From an uncultured Phycisphaerae bacterium (GTDB lineage Bacteria > Planctomycetota > Phycisphaerae > Sedimentisphaerales > Anaerohalosphaeraceae), in contig CALKKA010000074.1 of assembly GCA_937995495.1 (NCBI GenBank), positions 1 through 9,826 on the forward strand: a stretch of DNA of 9,826 bases. The letters run 5' to 3'. Positions 1 through 7,476 of this stretch are shown piece by piece. Numbering within the stretch: the first letter of the stretch is position 1; every line of letters begins with the position of its first letter. A program made the translations under genes and the position numbers. The notes under the pieces are model-generated. The model saw only the letters and a list, made by a program, of their open reading frames with translations, was not told where the DNA came from and did no database searches.

Positions 1-1
1 C

Positions 2-1222
2 AAAGAAGCCGGGTACGCAACGGGTTTTATCGGTAAATGGCATCTTGGCGGTGATTACCGAGACACAGCCACCGGAAAGATCTATCGCGGCGATGATCGC
101 GGCAATCCCGACATCACTGCGGACCTGACAATGATCATCGATGGCGGACCTCAATCGCTCGGTTTTGATTACAGCTTAACATTGCCGTGCGGGATCCAGG
201 GGCCGATCTATACCGTTTATGAAAACGGGAAATGGTTTCCGTTGTCCGGCGATTCCAGGATTGTCTACCTGGATGAAAAGACGGCGGTTGATCCAAAGTT
301 TATCTCAGATAAAGGCCCCGGCATGGGTGATTCCCACTGGGATGCACGTGAAATCGGTAAACTGATTTCGTCTAAAGCGGTGGATTTTATTAACCATAAT
401 GCCGGAAAGAAACCGTTCTTCCTGTGCTACTGGAGTCCGACGGTTCATCTGCCGCATTGTCCGCCGAAGGAATTTGACGGATTGAAAATCGCCAATACCA
501 CTCCCTCTCGGCATCTTGATATGGTGCGAGATCTGGATCAGCAGGTGGCCCGCATTGTCAAAGCCCTCAAGGATAATGATGTCTATAACAACACCCTTCT
601 TATCTTTACCTCTGACAATGGCGGTCTCAACGGCGACCCCGACACCCGCAAGGCGGGTCACGATTCCAGTGGGCAGTGGCGCGGCTTTAAGAACTCACCC
701 CATGAAGGTGGTACACGTGTCCCCTTTATCGCCGTGTGGCCCGGCCGCATTGAAGCGGGCAAGGTCTGCGACGAACCCGTTGCAGGCCATGATATATTGG
801 CGACGTTGGCCGCTTTGGTGGGGACAGAAGTGCCTGATGATCAAGCGATGGATTCATTAAATATACTGCCGCTGTTGCTAGGTGATAAAAAAGGGGATTT
901 TCAGAAGCGTGAAGATTTGCTCCTTCAGGGTGGCAGTCATAATGAGGTTATCTATCGTCAAGGTCCATGGAAGCTTATTATCCAGAGCAATCACGAATGC
1001 ACTCAATGGGATCCGGTCGCCCTGTTTCATCTGGAAGACAATCCAACGGAAGTCGAGGCCTCAAATCTGATTGACAAGCCCGAACATCAGGGGCGTGTAC
1101 AGGACATGCTGAAAACATATCTTGATATCCGAAAAAGTAAAAAACGAACCGTTCCCGCAAGTCCGAAGCCAGTTTTCAGCGGTGCGTCTAAAAAATCACT
1201 TAACGGTAACAAAGGACTGTAA
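2..1222 (+). CDS. S1-family sulfatase, 5' end missing
   Basis: This is the C-terminal 406 residues of a formylglycine-dependent sulfatase (alkaline-phosphatase superfamily), which hydrolyses sulfate esters, here probably on a polysaccharide fragment. The frame is open from the window edge at base 2, so the ATG at 131 is internal. Visible motifs are GKWHLG (32-49), with the active-site Lys and His; TSDNGG, whose Asp (614-616) and Asn (617-619) are typical calcium ligands; a His in GHDSSG (659-661); and a Lys in RGFKN (689-691) just before the HEGGTRVPF block. The region holding the Cys/Ser-x-Pro-x-Arg maturation motif and any signal peptide lies upstream of the window, so export and the Cys or Ser type cannot be judged. 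The tail ends in a basic, Ser/Pro-rich stretch. The regulator gene starts 98 bp downstream on the same strand. Family assignment is firm; subfamily and substrate are not determined. Confidence 0.95.
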   Translation, partial: KEAGYATGFIGKWHLGGDYRDTATGKIYRGDDRGNPDITADLTMIIDGGPQSLGFDYSLTLPCGIQGPIYTVYENGKWFPLSGDSRIVYLDEKTAVDPKFISDKGPGMGDSHWDAREIGKLISSKAVDFINHNAGKKPFFLCYWSPTVHLPHCPPKEFDGLKIANTTPSRHLDMVRDLDQQVARIVKALKDNDVYNNTLLIFTSDNGGLNGDPDTRKAGHDSSGQWRGFKNSPHEGGTRVPFIAVWPGRIEAGKVCDEPVAGHDILATLAALVGTEVPDDQAMDSLNILPLLLGDKKGDFQKREDLLLQGGSHNEVIYRQGPWKLIIQSNHECTQWDPVALFHLEDNPTEVEASNLIDKPEHQGRVQDMLKTYLDIRKSKKRTVPASPKPVFSGASKKSLNGNKGL

Positions 1223-1262
1223 GGGTTGTGGTTTTAACGTCTTTGATTTGAACGGGGATGTT

Positions 1263-1278
1263 TTCGAGAAGTCTCGAA
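1263..1278. promoter_or_regulatory. 16-bp palindrome between sulfatase and regulator genes
   Basis: TTCGAGA and TCTCGAA form perfect 7-bp inverted arms around a 2-bp centre (AG). A 2-base loop is too tight for an ordinary hairpin and no T-run follows, so a protein-binding operator is likelier than a terminator. It lies 42 bp upstream of the chosen regulator start, a position suited to autoregulation. It does not resemble the 13-bp dyads further downstream. The operator role is inferred from symmetry and position only. Confidence 0.4.
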
Positions 1279-1320
1279 TGTGAGAGACGATAGAGATTAT
1301 TATCATTGGATGTATTATCG

Positions 1321-2484
1321 ATGAATGCACCAAAAATTATTTTAGATATGGAGAACATCTGGGGATATAACCGGGGATTGATGCGCGGCATCATGAGATA
1401 CTCTGATGAGTATGGGCCGTGGTCTTTTTATGCCAGCCCCGGCAAGCGGGAAAGAGTTTTTCCTCATCTTGATAACTGGGAATGCGATGGTATTGTGATG
1501 GGCGACCTTTCCTATAAACGAAAACGAAAGCTCATACCCTCTCATGTTCCCGTCGTTTCCGTATATGAAAAAGCAGAGAGTGGGGATGTGAGTGTCGCGC
1601 CTGATTCACTCAGGGCCGGACAGGTGGGCGCTGAGTATCTTCTGGGATTGGGTTTCAAGAACTTTGCTTTCTGTAGTTTTTCTGATCGGGAATGGTCCAA
1701 GGAAAGACAGAGGGGCTTCACGGAACGTTTGAGCAAGGACGGCTACAAAGTACATATCTATCGCTGTACATATGCACGTTATCAGCGCAGCTGGATTTCC
1801 GAAAGTGAAAAAATGGTGAAATGGATCAAAAATGCACCCAAGCCTCTGGCGCTAATGGCTTGCAATGACATTATGGGCAGAGAAGTGATCGAGGTGTGTA
1901 AAAAAAACATTTTTCATATCCCTCATGATGTTGCAGTTTTGGGAGCTGATAATGATGAAATGATTTGTGATTTTTCAAATCCACCCTTGTCCAGTATTCT
2001 ATTCTATACCGAAGCGGCCGGGTATGAAGCAGCCAGGAATCTGGATTTATTAATGAAAGGTCTGCCGCCCGATAAGAGCAGGGTCGATGTATCGGTGCAT
2101 GAGGTCATCGAAAGGCAATCGACGAATATCCTCTACATTAAAGATCCGCTGGTTGCCGAGGCGGTGCATTTTATACGCCGCAGTGCGCAAAAGCCTGTTA
2201 AAGTGGATGATGTCGTTGCATCCGTTGCAACATCCCGCCGGAATTTAGAACGAAGGTTTAAAGAGACCCTTAATTGTACCGTTCTGGATGAATTAAGACG
2301 TTCGAGAATTGATATGATCATCCATCTGTTGCTAAAAACAGACGATTCAATCACCCAAATAGCCAGATCTATTGGACTGATGTCGTCCAAAAACTTATCG
2401 CGATATTTTAAGGAGCAAGTGGGAATGACCCCTCAGGAATACCGGTTAAAATTTCGCTATCAAAAGAAGCGGGCGGATCGTTGA
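1321..2484 (+). CDS. XylR-type regulator: LacI-like sensor plus AraC DNA-binding domain
   Basis: A 387-residue transcription regulator, close in length to E. coli XylR (392 aa). Residues about 1-270 resemble the periplasmic-binding-protein fold of LacI sensors: an opening beta strand (KIILDMENIWGYNRG), later VGAEYLLGLGFKNFAF, the ligand-pocket type segment LMACNDIMGREVIE, and VAVLGADNDE. No N-terminal LacI helix-turn-helix is present. DNA binding lies instead in a C-terminal AraC/XylS domain (about 278-380) with two helix-turn-helix units, VDDVVASVATSRRNLERRFK and SITQIARSIGLMSSKNLSRY, ending in the family signature GMTPQEYR. By family analogy it binds a sugar and controls adjacent catabolic genes, commonly as an activator; the ligand is unknown. 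The start is uncertain: ATG 1321 is preferred because it places the first beta strand as in XylR, but TTG 1306 in the same frame is possible. Neither has a strong Shine-Dalgarno sequence. Confidence 0.93.
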   Translation: MNAPKIILDMENIWGYNRGLMRGIMRYSDEYGPWSFYASPGKRERVFPHLDNWECDGIVMGDLSYKRKRKLIPSHVPVVSVYEKAESGDVSVAPDSLRAGQVGAEYLLGLGFKNFAFCSFSDREWSKERQRGFTERLSKDGYKVHIYRCTYARYQRSWISESEKMVKWIKNAPKPLALMACNDIMGREVIEVCKKNIFHIPHDVAVLGADNDEMICDFSNPPLSSILFYTEAAGYEAARNLDLLMKGLPPDKSRVDVSVHEVIERQSTNILYIKDPLVAEAVHFIRRSAQKPVKVDDVVASVATSRRNLERRFKETLNCTVLDELRRSRIDMIIHLLLKTDDSITQIARSIGLMSSKNLSRYFKEQVGMTPQEYRLKFRYQKKRADR

Positions 2485-2528
2485 CGTTCAAAGCACATTG
2501 GCGGACAGATATATGCCGTATTTTGAGG

Positions 2529-2541
2529 TGCAAATGTTGCA
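2529..2541. promoter_or_regulatory. 13-bp dyad, candidate operator of the phosphorylase gene
   Basis: TGCAAATGTTGCA has perfect 5-bp arms (TGCAA/TTGCA) around ATG. It ends 8 bp before the proposed -35 hexamer, about 50 bp upstream of the expected transcription start, where activators often bind. A related dyad lies at 5228-5240; the two share 9 of 13 bases, including GCAAAT and TGC in register. Binding by the neighbouring XylR-type regulator is an inference. Confidence 0.4.
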
Positions 2542-2549
2542 TTAAGAGG

Positions 2550-2578
2550 TTGTTTTTGAGTTTTTTTTTGGATATAAA
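2550..2578 (+). promoter_or_regulatory. Putative sigma70-type promoter for the GH94 gene
   Basis: A TTGTTT -35 (2550-2555) and a TATAAA -10 (2573-2578; 5 of 6 consensus bases) are separated by 17 bp, the optimal spacing. The -35 matches at only 3 of 6 positions, as is common for promoters needing an activator. The spacer contains a run of nine T (2561-2569). The start would fall near 2585, giving a leader of about 75 nt. The rest of the 176-bp gap (2485-2660) is AT-rich with no ORF or clear terminator hairpin seen. Confidence 0.45.
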
Positions 2579-2660
2579 TGGGTTCTGGGGTTTATGTTAA
2601 ATCAAAACAAGTTAATTTTACTCTTTTCAATGTTAAGCAAAAGCAGCAGGAGAATAATTG

Positions 2661-5105
2661 ATGAAATCAATGGATAGAAATGATCCTCAATCGTATTACA
2701 TTTTCGATGATGTTAATCGGGAAGTGCTAATGAAGCGCCCCGACACTCCGATGCCCTGGATCAATTACCTGACGAACGGTACTTTTCATGCGTTTATATC
2801 ACAGGCAGCCGGTGGACTTGCCTGGTATAAGACGCCATTGCTATGGCGTATCAATCGGTATCGGTTCTTTCATCTGCCAACGGACAGGTCCGGTTACTAT
2901 GTATACATCAACGATGAGGACACCGGTCAGTGCTGGAATCCTTCCTTTCAGCCGTGTAAAACTACGTTGGATCACTGGCAGGCCGCTCATGGCATGGGGT
3001 ATACGCGTTTTGAAGCAGAAAAAGATGGTGTCAAGGTTTTGCTTACCTATTTTGTTGGGACCAAAGAAAATGCCCTTGTCTGGAACATCAAGATATCCAA
3101 CACCACGAAAAAACAAAAAAATCTTAACCTGTATGCATTTGTCGAATTTGCATTAATGGAAATTCAAAGAGAATTGACGATGGGGTGTTACTTCAAACAT
3201 CAGGTATCGACCTATTATCTTCCTGACGACGATACGTTGGTGTACAACTATGGTGTTGAGACGCCCGGTAATCCTCCACACCAGCCTTCTGCGAATACGT
3301 CGACATCCGCTAAATTGCAGGCTCAATATCCACCGATCGTCTATATGACCGCTGACAGAGTTCCCGACGGTTATGATGGTGACCGGGATGAATTTATCGG
3401 CAATTATCGATCTGAATCCGATCCGTATGCGATCGAACATGGAGGGTGCAGCAATTCGGCGATCAAAGGCGGTGATGCCTGCGGTGCATTGCAGTTTAAA
3501 TTGTCTTTGTCGCCAGGTGAGACTCAAACCGTCAATGTTTTCTTAGGAGCCGAAGCGTCGCAAAAGGAAATGCAGGAAAGCTTGAAAAAGATCAAGGCTC
3601 CCGGGTTTGTTGACACATCATTCGAGCAATTGAATAAACACTGGGAAGGGTATTTGAATAAATATCAATGCCATCTTCCTGACGAATATGCTGAACGTAT
3701 GGTCAACACCTGGAACCCATATCAGGCACATAAAAATTTCCTGTATTCACGGAATATTTCTTTTTATGCCACGGGGACGTATCGGGGGGTGGGGTACAAG
3801 GACTCTGCTCAAGACATTCTGTCGATGATCCCGTTCGATCTGAATGCAGCAAAAGCGATGACGCGCATGATGCTGAGTCATCAGTATACCGACGGTTCAG
3901 TGAATCACTATATGTATGATGACGCAGGCTGGCCGCCCAAGACAACCAAACATTCCGATGACCATCTTTGGATCATCAAGACCATACGAGAGATCGTCAC
4001 CGAAGAGGGGAGGCTGGATTTCCTTAATGAAAAAGTAACCTATTATGATGGCGGCGAGGGAAGCGTTTATGAGCATATGAGAAAAAGTGTCGAACGGACG
4101 CGGAATACACGCGGCCGACAGGGCTTTCCACTGCTGCAGTTGACGGACTGGAATGACCAGATGTTCCGCGTCGGACGTGAGGGCAAAGGCGAGAGCATCT
4201 GGGTGTCGATGCAGCTGGGATATATGCTCAAGTATGCCATTGAAATGGCAGAAGTTATGGGTAAACAGGAGGACGTTGCGTTCTATCAGAATTTTTATAA
4301 AGAGCAGCGGGACCTATGCAACACAAAGGGGTGGGATGGCCAGTGGTATCGAAGGGCTATTTTTGATAGCGGTGAATATCTCGGAACCAAGGATAACTAC
4401 GAAGCGCAAGTGTGGGTGCTTCCTCAGGCATGGTCAGTCATGAGCGGCTACTCACTGAACGGCCGGGGCAAGCAGGCGATGGATGTTGTTAAAGATCGCC
4501 TGGACTCAGAGCTTGGGATTAAAATGATCGATCCTCCGGTCACCACGTTTCCCGATCCTAAGCAACCGATGACAAGCTATAATCCGGGGTTAGGTGAGAA
4601 CGCATCGGTTTTCTGCCATGCGAACTGCTGGGCCATTCTTGCTGAAACGATGCTCGGCCGGGGTGACCGTGCGTGGAAATACTATCGGCAGCTGATTCCT
4701 GCTGTTGCGATGGATAAAGCCGGTGCATGGCGGTATAAAGCGGAGCCCTATGTCTATTCGTCCAATATTTTTGGCCCGGATTCCGATCGTTTCGGACTGG
4801 CGAATGTGTCCTGGGTCACGGGAACCGCCCAGGGAATGTATGTTTATGCCTCTCAGCATATCCTGGGAATCAGGACCGCTTGGAAGGGCCTTGTTGTCGA
4901 TCCGTGTTTGCCGTCCGCGTGGAAGGGCAAAGAAGTTCAGGTCCAACGCTTATTTAGAGGCTGTCAATATCATATTACCATTAAACTAGAAACCGGAGAC
5001 TGCAAAGGGATCAAATCGATGCAGGTTGATGGCAAGTCCGTTGAAGGCGATACAATTGATCATGTTGATGGCCGAAAGGAAGCTAAAGTCACTGCCGTTC
5101 TCTAA
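2661..5105 (+). CDS. GH94-family beta-glycoside phosphorylase
   Basis: An 814-residue protein of the usual length for cellobiose and chitobiose phosphorylases. Such enzymes cleave a beta-linked disaccharide with inorganic phosphate, giving a sugar 1-phosphate. No signal peptide is seen, so it should be cytoplasmic. An N-terminal beta-sandwich (about 1-270) precedes a helical linker and an (alpha/alpha)6 catalytic barrel (about 320-745). The general-acid Asp is D499 in TDWND, with W497. Compared from memory with Cellulomonas gilvus cellobiose phosphorylase (R351, R362, D368, D490, H666, T731, G732), R364, R375, D381, D499, H653, T720 and G721 fall at matching places, so phosphorolysis should be intact. 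One oddity is GYKDSAQD, where the family usually reads GYRD/GFRD; K380 replaces that Arg. ATG 2661 is chosen because AGGAG (2648-2652) lies 8 bases before it; the in-frame TTG at 2658 is worse placed. The substrate is not determined; cellobiose, chitobiose or another beta-disaccharide is possible. Confidence 0.93.
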   Translation: MKSMDRNDPQSYYIFDDVNREVLMKRPDTPMPWINYLTNGTFHAFISQAAGGLAWYKTPLLWRINRYRFFHLPTDRSGYYVYINDEDTGQCWNPSFQPCKTTLDHWQAAHGMGYTRFEAEKDGVKVLLTYFVGTKENALVWNIKISNTTKKQKNLNLYAFVEFALMEIQRELTMGCYFKHQVSTYYLPDDDTLVYNYGVETPGNPPHQPSANTSTSAKLQAQYPPIVYMTADRVPDGYDGDRDEFIGNYRSESDPYAIEHGGCSNSAIKGGDACGALQFKLSLSPGETQTVNVFLGAEASQKEMQESLKKIKAPGFVDTSFEQLNKHWEGYLNKYQCHLPDEYAERMVNTWNPYQAHKNFLYSRNISFYATGTYRGVGYKDSAQDILSMIPFDLNAAKAMTRMMLSHQYTDGSVNHYMYDDAGWPPKTTKHSDDHLWIIKTIREIVTEEGRLDFLNEKVTYYDGGEGSVYEHMRKSVERTRNTRGRQGFPLLQLTDWNDQMFRVGREGKGESIWVSMQLGYMLKYAIEMAEVMGKQEDVAFYQNFYKEQRDLCNTKGWDGQWYRRAIFDSGEYLGTKDNYEAQVWVLPQAWSVMSGYSLNGRGKQAMDVVKDRLDSELGIKMIDPPVTTFPDPKQPMTSYNPGLGENASVFCHANCWAILAETMLGRGDRAWKYYRQLIPAVAMDKAGAWRYKAEPYVYSSNIFGPDSDRFGLANVSWVTGTAQGMYVYASQHILGIRTAWKGLVVDPCLPSAWKGKEVQVQRLFRGCQYHITIKLETGDCKGIKSMQVDGKSVEGDTIDHVDGRKEAKVTAVL

Positions 5106-5221
5106 GGTGCCAACGGTATTTGATTGCCTTTCACGTAAAGTGTCAATTCGTATGGTGTTTATGTTCAAAGTCAAGGATACAGCAGTGGGATTTCACTTCC
5201 GATAGATGTATCAGTGATCTG

Positions 5222-5250
5222 TTGTGAGGCAAATTGTGCCATTTTATGAT
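5222..5250 (+). promoter_or_regulatory. Putative promoter for the beta-helix/symporter operon
   Basis: TTGTGA (5222-5227; 4 of 6 consensus bases) and TATGAT (5245-5250; 5 of 6) are 17 bp apart. If real, transcription would start near 5257, inside the ribosome-binding site AAGGGA (5254-5259) and about 11 nt before the ATG, which is unusually short and lowers confidence. The rest of 5106-5267 holds no credible gene and no clear terminator, so read-through from the GH94 gene is also possible. Confidence 0.35.
5228..5240. promoter_or_regulatory. 13-bp dyad, candidate operator of the beta-helix operon
   Basis: GGCAAATTGTGCC has GGCA/TGCC arms, and five of its six symmetric base pairs match. It sits exactly between the proposed -35 and -10 hexamers, a classic repressor position. 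It shares GCAAAT and TGC, in the same register, with the dyad at 2529-2541. Regulatory function is inferred. Confidence 0.4.
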
Positions 5251-5267
5251 TGTAAGGGAATGACTTG

Positions 5268-7451
5268 ATGAAGCTTTCGGGATTCGTAGTTTGTTTGTGT
5301 ATGGTTGTCTTTTGGTCTGTGTCATGCAGTCTGCAGACGACGCCCGCACAGCGAACGACGGTGTCTTTTCATGTGTCACCGGAAGGGGATGACACGAATC
5401 CCGGCACTGAGACGAAACCTTTCAAAACGCTGCGTCATGCCCAGCAGTTTCTTCAACAGAACGACCTCAAAGGCAAGAAGAAGATCACGGTGTACCTGCA
5501 TGAGGGGGTATATGCATTCGATCAATCACTGACTTTTTTGGCGGAAGATTCTGGAACGAAAGACGTCCCCATTCTTTTCACTGCCTATCAGGATGAATCT
5601 GTGACACTTATTGGAGGCAAAGAACTCCTTAAAAAGTGGTTTAGCCCCGTTGAGGATTCATCGATCCTGGCGCGGATGATGAGTCCGGAAGCCCGAAATG
5701 CGGTTCTGTCAGTTGATTTGCATCAGCATGGTATCAAAGATTATGGTCAGTTGTCGTTGCGTGGTTTCCCGGACCACGATCCGGACATGCCGCATGGTCA
5801 ATTAAAAAAGCCGGCTCCGATGGAATTGTTTTACAAAGGGCAGCGGCTAACGATTGCACGCTGGCCGAATGCCGGGCATCTGACATTGGCAGAGGTCATC
5901 GATGCAGGACCCACGTGGGATTGGGATAACGATGACACTCCCGAATTCTGGCAAAGCGGCGGGACATTTTGTTTTGAATCTCAAGACGATAACCTGTGGC
6001 GTCCTGAAAAATGGCAACAGGCTGATGACATATGGGTGTCCGGCTTTTTCAGCAAAGCCTGGGCCTGGAACTATAATAAAGTTTCAAAAATAGATCCCTC
6101 TCAGAAAACGATTACCTTGCGCTATGGAATTACCGAGGGGGGGGTGCTAAGTTCAAACGCGACAAAATATGACCAACGGTATTTTTATTTTGAAAATCTG
6201 CTGGAGGAGATTGATCAACCGGGAGAATATTATTTGGACCGTCAAACCGGTCTTTTATATGTCTACCCCCCGAACGGTTGGGCGGACAACCCGGAAGGAT
6301 TGGTCGCATCATTACTGAAAGAGCCTGTTTTGGATTTTCAAAATGCTGAGAATATCATCTTTCGAGGGGTGACGATCGAGGCCGGGCGAGGCTACGGCGT
6401 TCGCTGTGAGGGGACAAAAAATATTGTCATCGACCAGTGTGAGATTCGCAACTTCACAACCGGCGGGATGTACATCGAGGGAACTGGCACACAGATCACC
6501 CATTCACATATCCACCACACCGGCGGCACGGCCGTTCATTTGCTGGGAGGTGATTTTGAAACATTAACACCCTCGGGCAATGTGATGCGTAATTGCGAAA
6601 TTGATCATTTTGGGTATTGGGATAAAGTTTACTATCCGGGCGTTACCCTTCGGGGGGTGGGTCAGCGTGTATCCAACTGCCTGATCCATGACGGTCCTCA
6701 TATGGGGATGATGATTTATGGTAATGACCATCTGATTGAGTACAATGAATTCCACTCGGTTCCGAATGAACTGCGCGATATGTCAGCTATTTATGTCAAT
6801 CTGGGTGAACGTGTTGCCGAGCGGGGAACGATACTTCGAAGGAACTATTTTCACGATATTGGATTAGGCGACGATATTGGCAAACAAGGCGCCGTTTATT
6901 TTGATTCGTCGACCAATGCATTCGTCGTTGAGGAGAACCTGTTTTATAATATCGGGACCGTGGCTTCAGACTGGTCTGTCATGGTACACGGGGGTTCCTA
7001 TATTAAAGTTCGTAACAATGTTTTTGTCGATTGTGCAAAACCCTATTATGCGGCCTTTTGGTTGACCACGTGGGGCAAATCCTGGATTCCATGGTACGAA
7101 AAGCGATGGAACGCATTATTTGAGAAATATGATTTTTCGAAAATGCCGCATGGTAAAAAGTATCCTGAGTTATTGCGCTTTCTTGAAGAAGATCGGCTGA
7201 TTCCAGATAATAATCTATTTAAGCGAAACGTGATCTATAATCCATCCAAGCCCCTTGTTGGCAAGGCCGTTGAAATCGATGATGCAGATGAAAAAGTACT
7301 TCGGCAAAAGGACAATTGGTTGACCAACGAAGACCCGGGATTTGAGAATGCAAAGGAAAAAGACTTTCGTTTTCGAGAGGACGCCCAGGTCTTTGAAAAA
7401 ATTCCCGGCTTTAACGACATTCCGTTTGAAAAGATGGGATTGAAAAAATAG
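5268..7451 (+). CDS. Right-handed parallel beta-helix lipoprotein, probable glycan-active enzyme
   Basis: A 727-residue envelope protein. Its N-terminus has a Lys, a hydrophobic stretch and SVSC, suggesting lipoprotein processing at C20, although the -3 Ser is not a classic lipobox residue. Next comes a DUF1565-like segment (about 33-60; VSPEGDDTNPGT, then PFKTLRHA), common at the front of extracellular beta-helix enzymes. A middle region carries the block FENLLEEIDQPGEYYLDR (308-325), followed by helix coils (about 340-620) with repeated N-x-I/V and gGxxv patterns and a conserved-looking NELRDMSAIY (500-509, with E501 and D504). The C-terminal 100 residues are Trp- and Lys-rich. This architecture occurs in many PbH1-repeat proteins, some classed as glycoside hydrolases such as GH141 or GH120; assignment to one of them is only a suggestion, and a polysaccharide lyase is not excluded. 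ATG 5268 is chosen because AAGGGA (5254-5259) lies 8 bases upstream; TTG 5265 is less likely. The symporter gene follows after 25 bp. Confidence 0.85.
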   Translation: MKLSGFVVCLCMVVFWSVSCSLQTTPAQRTTVSFHVSPEGDDTNPGTETKPFKTLRHAQQFLQQNDLKGKKKITVYLHEGVYAFDQSLTFLAEDSGTKDVPILFTAYQDESVTLIGGKELLKKWFSPVEDSSILARMMSPEARNAVLSVDLHQHGIKDYGQLSLRGFPDHDPDMPHGQLKKPAPMELFYKGQRLTIARWPNAGHLTLAEVIDAGPTWDWDNDDTPEFWQSGGTFCFESQDDNLWRPEKWQQADDIWVSGFFSKAWAWNYNKVSKIDPSQKTITLRYGITEGGVLSSNATKYDQRYFYFENLLEEIDQPGEYYLDRQTGLLYVYPPNGWADNPEGLVASLLKEPVLDFQNAENIIFRGVTIEAGRGYGVRCEGTKNIVIDQCEIRNFTTGGMYIEGTGTQITHSHIHHTGGTAVHLLGGDFETLTPSGNVMRNCEIDHFGYWDKVYYPGVTLRGVGQRVSNCLIHDGPHMGMMIYGNDHLIEYNEFHSVPNELRDMSAIYVNLGERVAERGTILRRNYFHDIGLGDDIGKQGAVYFDSSTNAFVVEENLFYNIGTVASDWSVMVHGGSYIKVRNNVFVDCAKPYYAAFWLTTWGKSWIPWYEKRWNALFEKYDFSKMPHGKKYPELLRFLEEDRLIPDNNLFKRNVIYNPSKPLVGKAVEIDDADEKVLRQKDNWLTNEDPGFENAKEKDFRFREDAQVFEKIPGFNDIPFEKMGLKK

Positions 7452-7476
7452 ATATTGGATGTTTTTGGAGAATTTC

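Noticed and set aside
131..1222. Treating the ATG at 131 as the sulfatase start
   Set aside because: The frame continues upstream to the window edge and includes the conserved GKWHLG motif, so 131 is internal.
2521..2560. Direct repeat of TTTTGAG, copies at 2521-2527 and 2554-2560, 33 bp apart
   Set aside because: About three helical turns would suit a regulator, but the 7-base match is short, T-rich and in AT-rich DNA, so chance is likely.
2561..2569. Run of nine T after the regulator gene as a rho-independent terminator
   Set aside because: No stable GC-rich hairpin precedes it; it falls within the promoter spacer instead.
5181..5212. Nested short inverted repeats (GATAC...GTATC around AGTG...CACT)
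   Set aside because: The arms are only 4-5 bp with unequal internal spacing, so neither a stable hairpin nor a symmetric operator is supported.
5143..5379. A 78-residue - strand open frame spanning the gap before the beta-helix gene
   Set aside because: It overlaps the start of the beta-helix gene and its signal sequence and shows no domain, so a real gene is unlikely.
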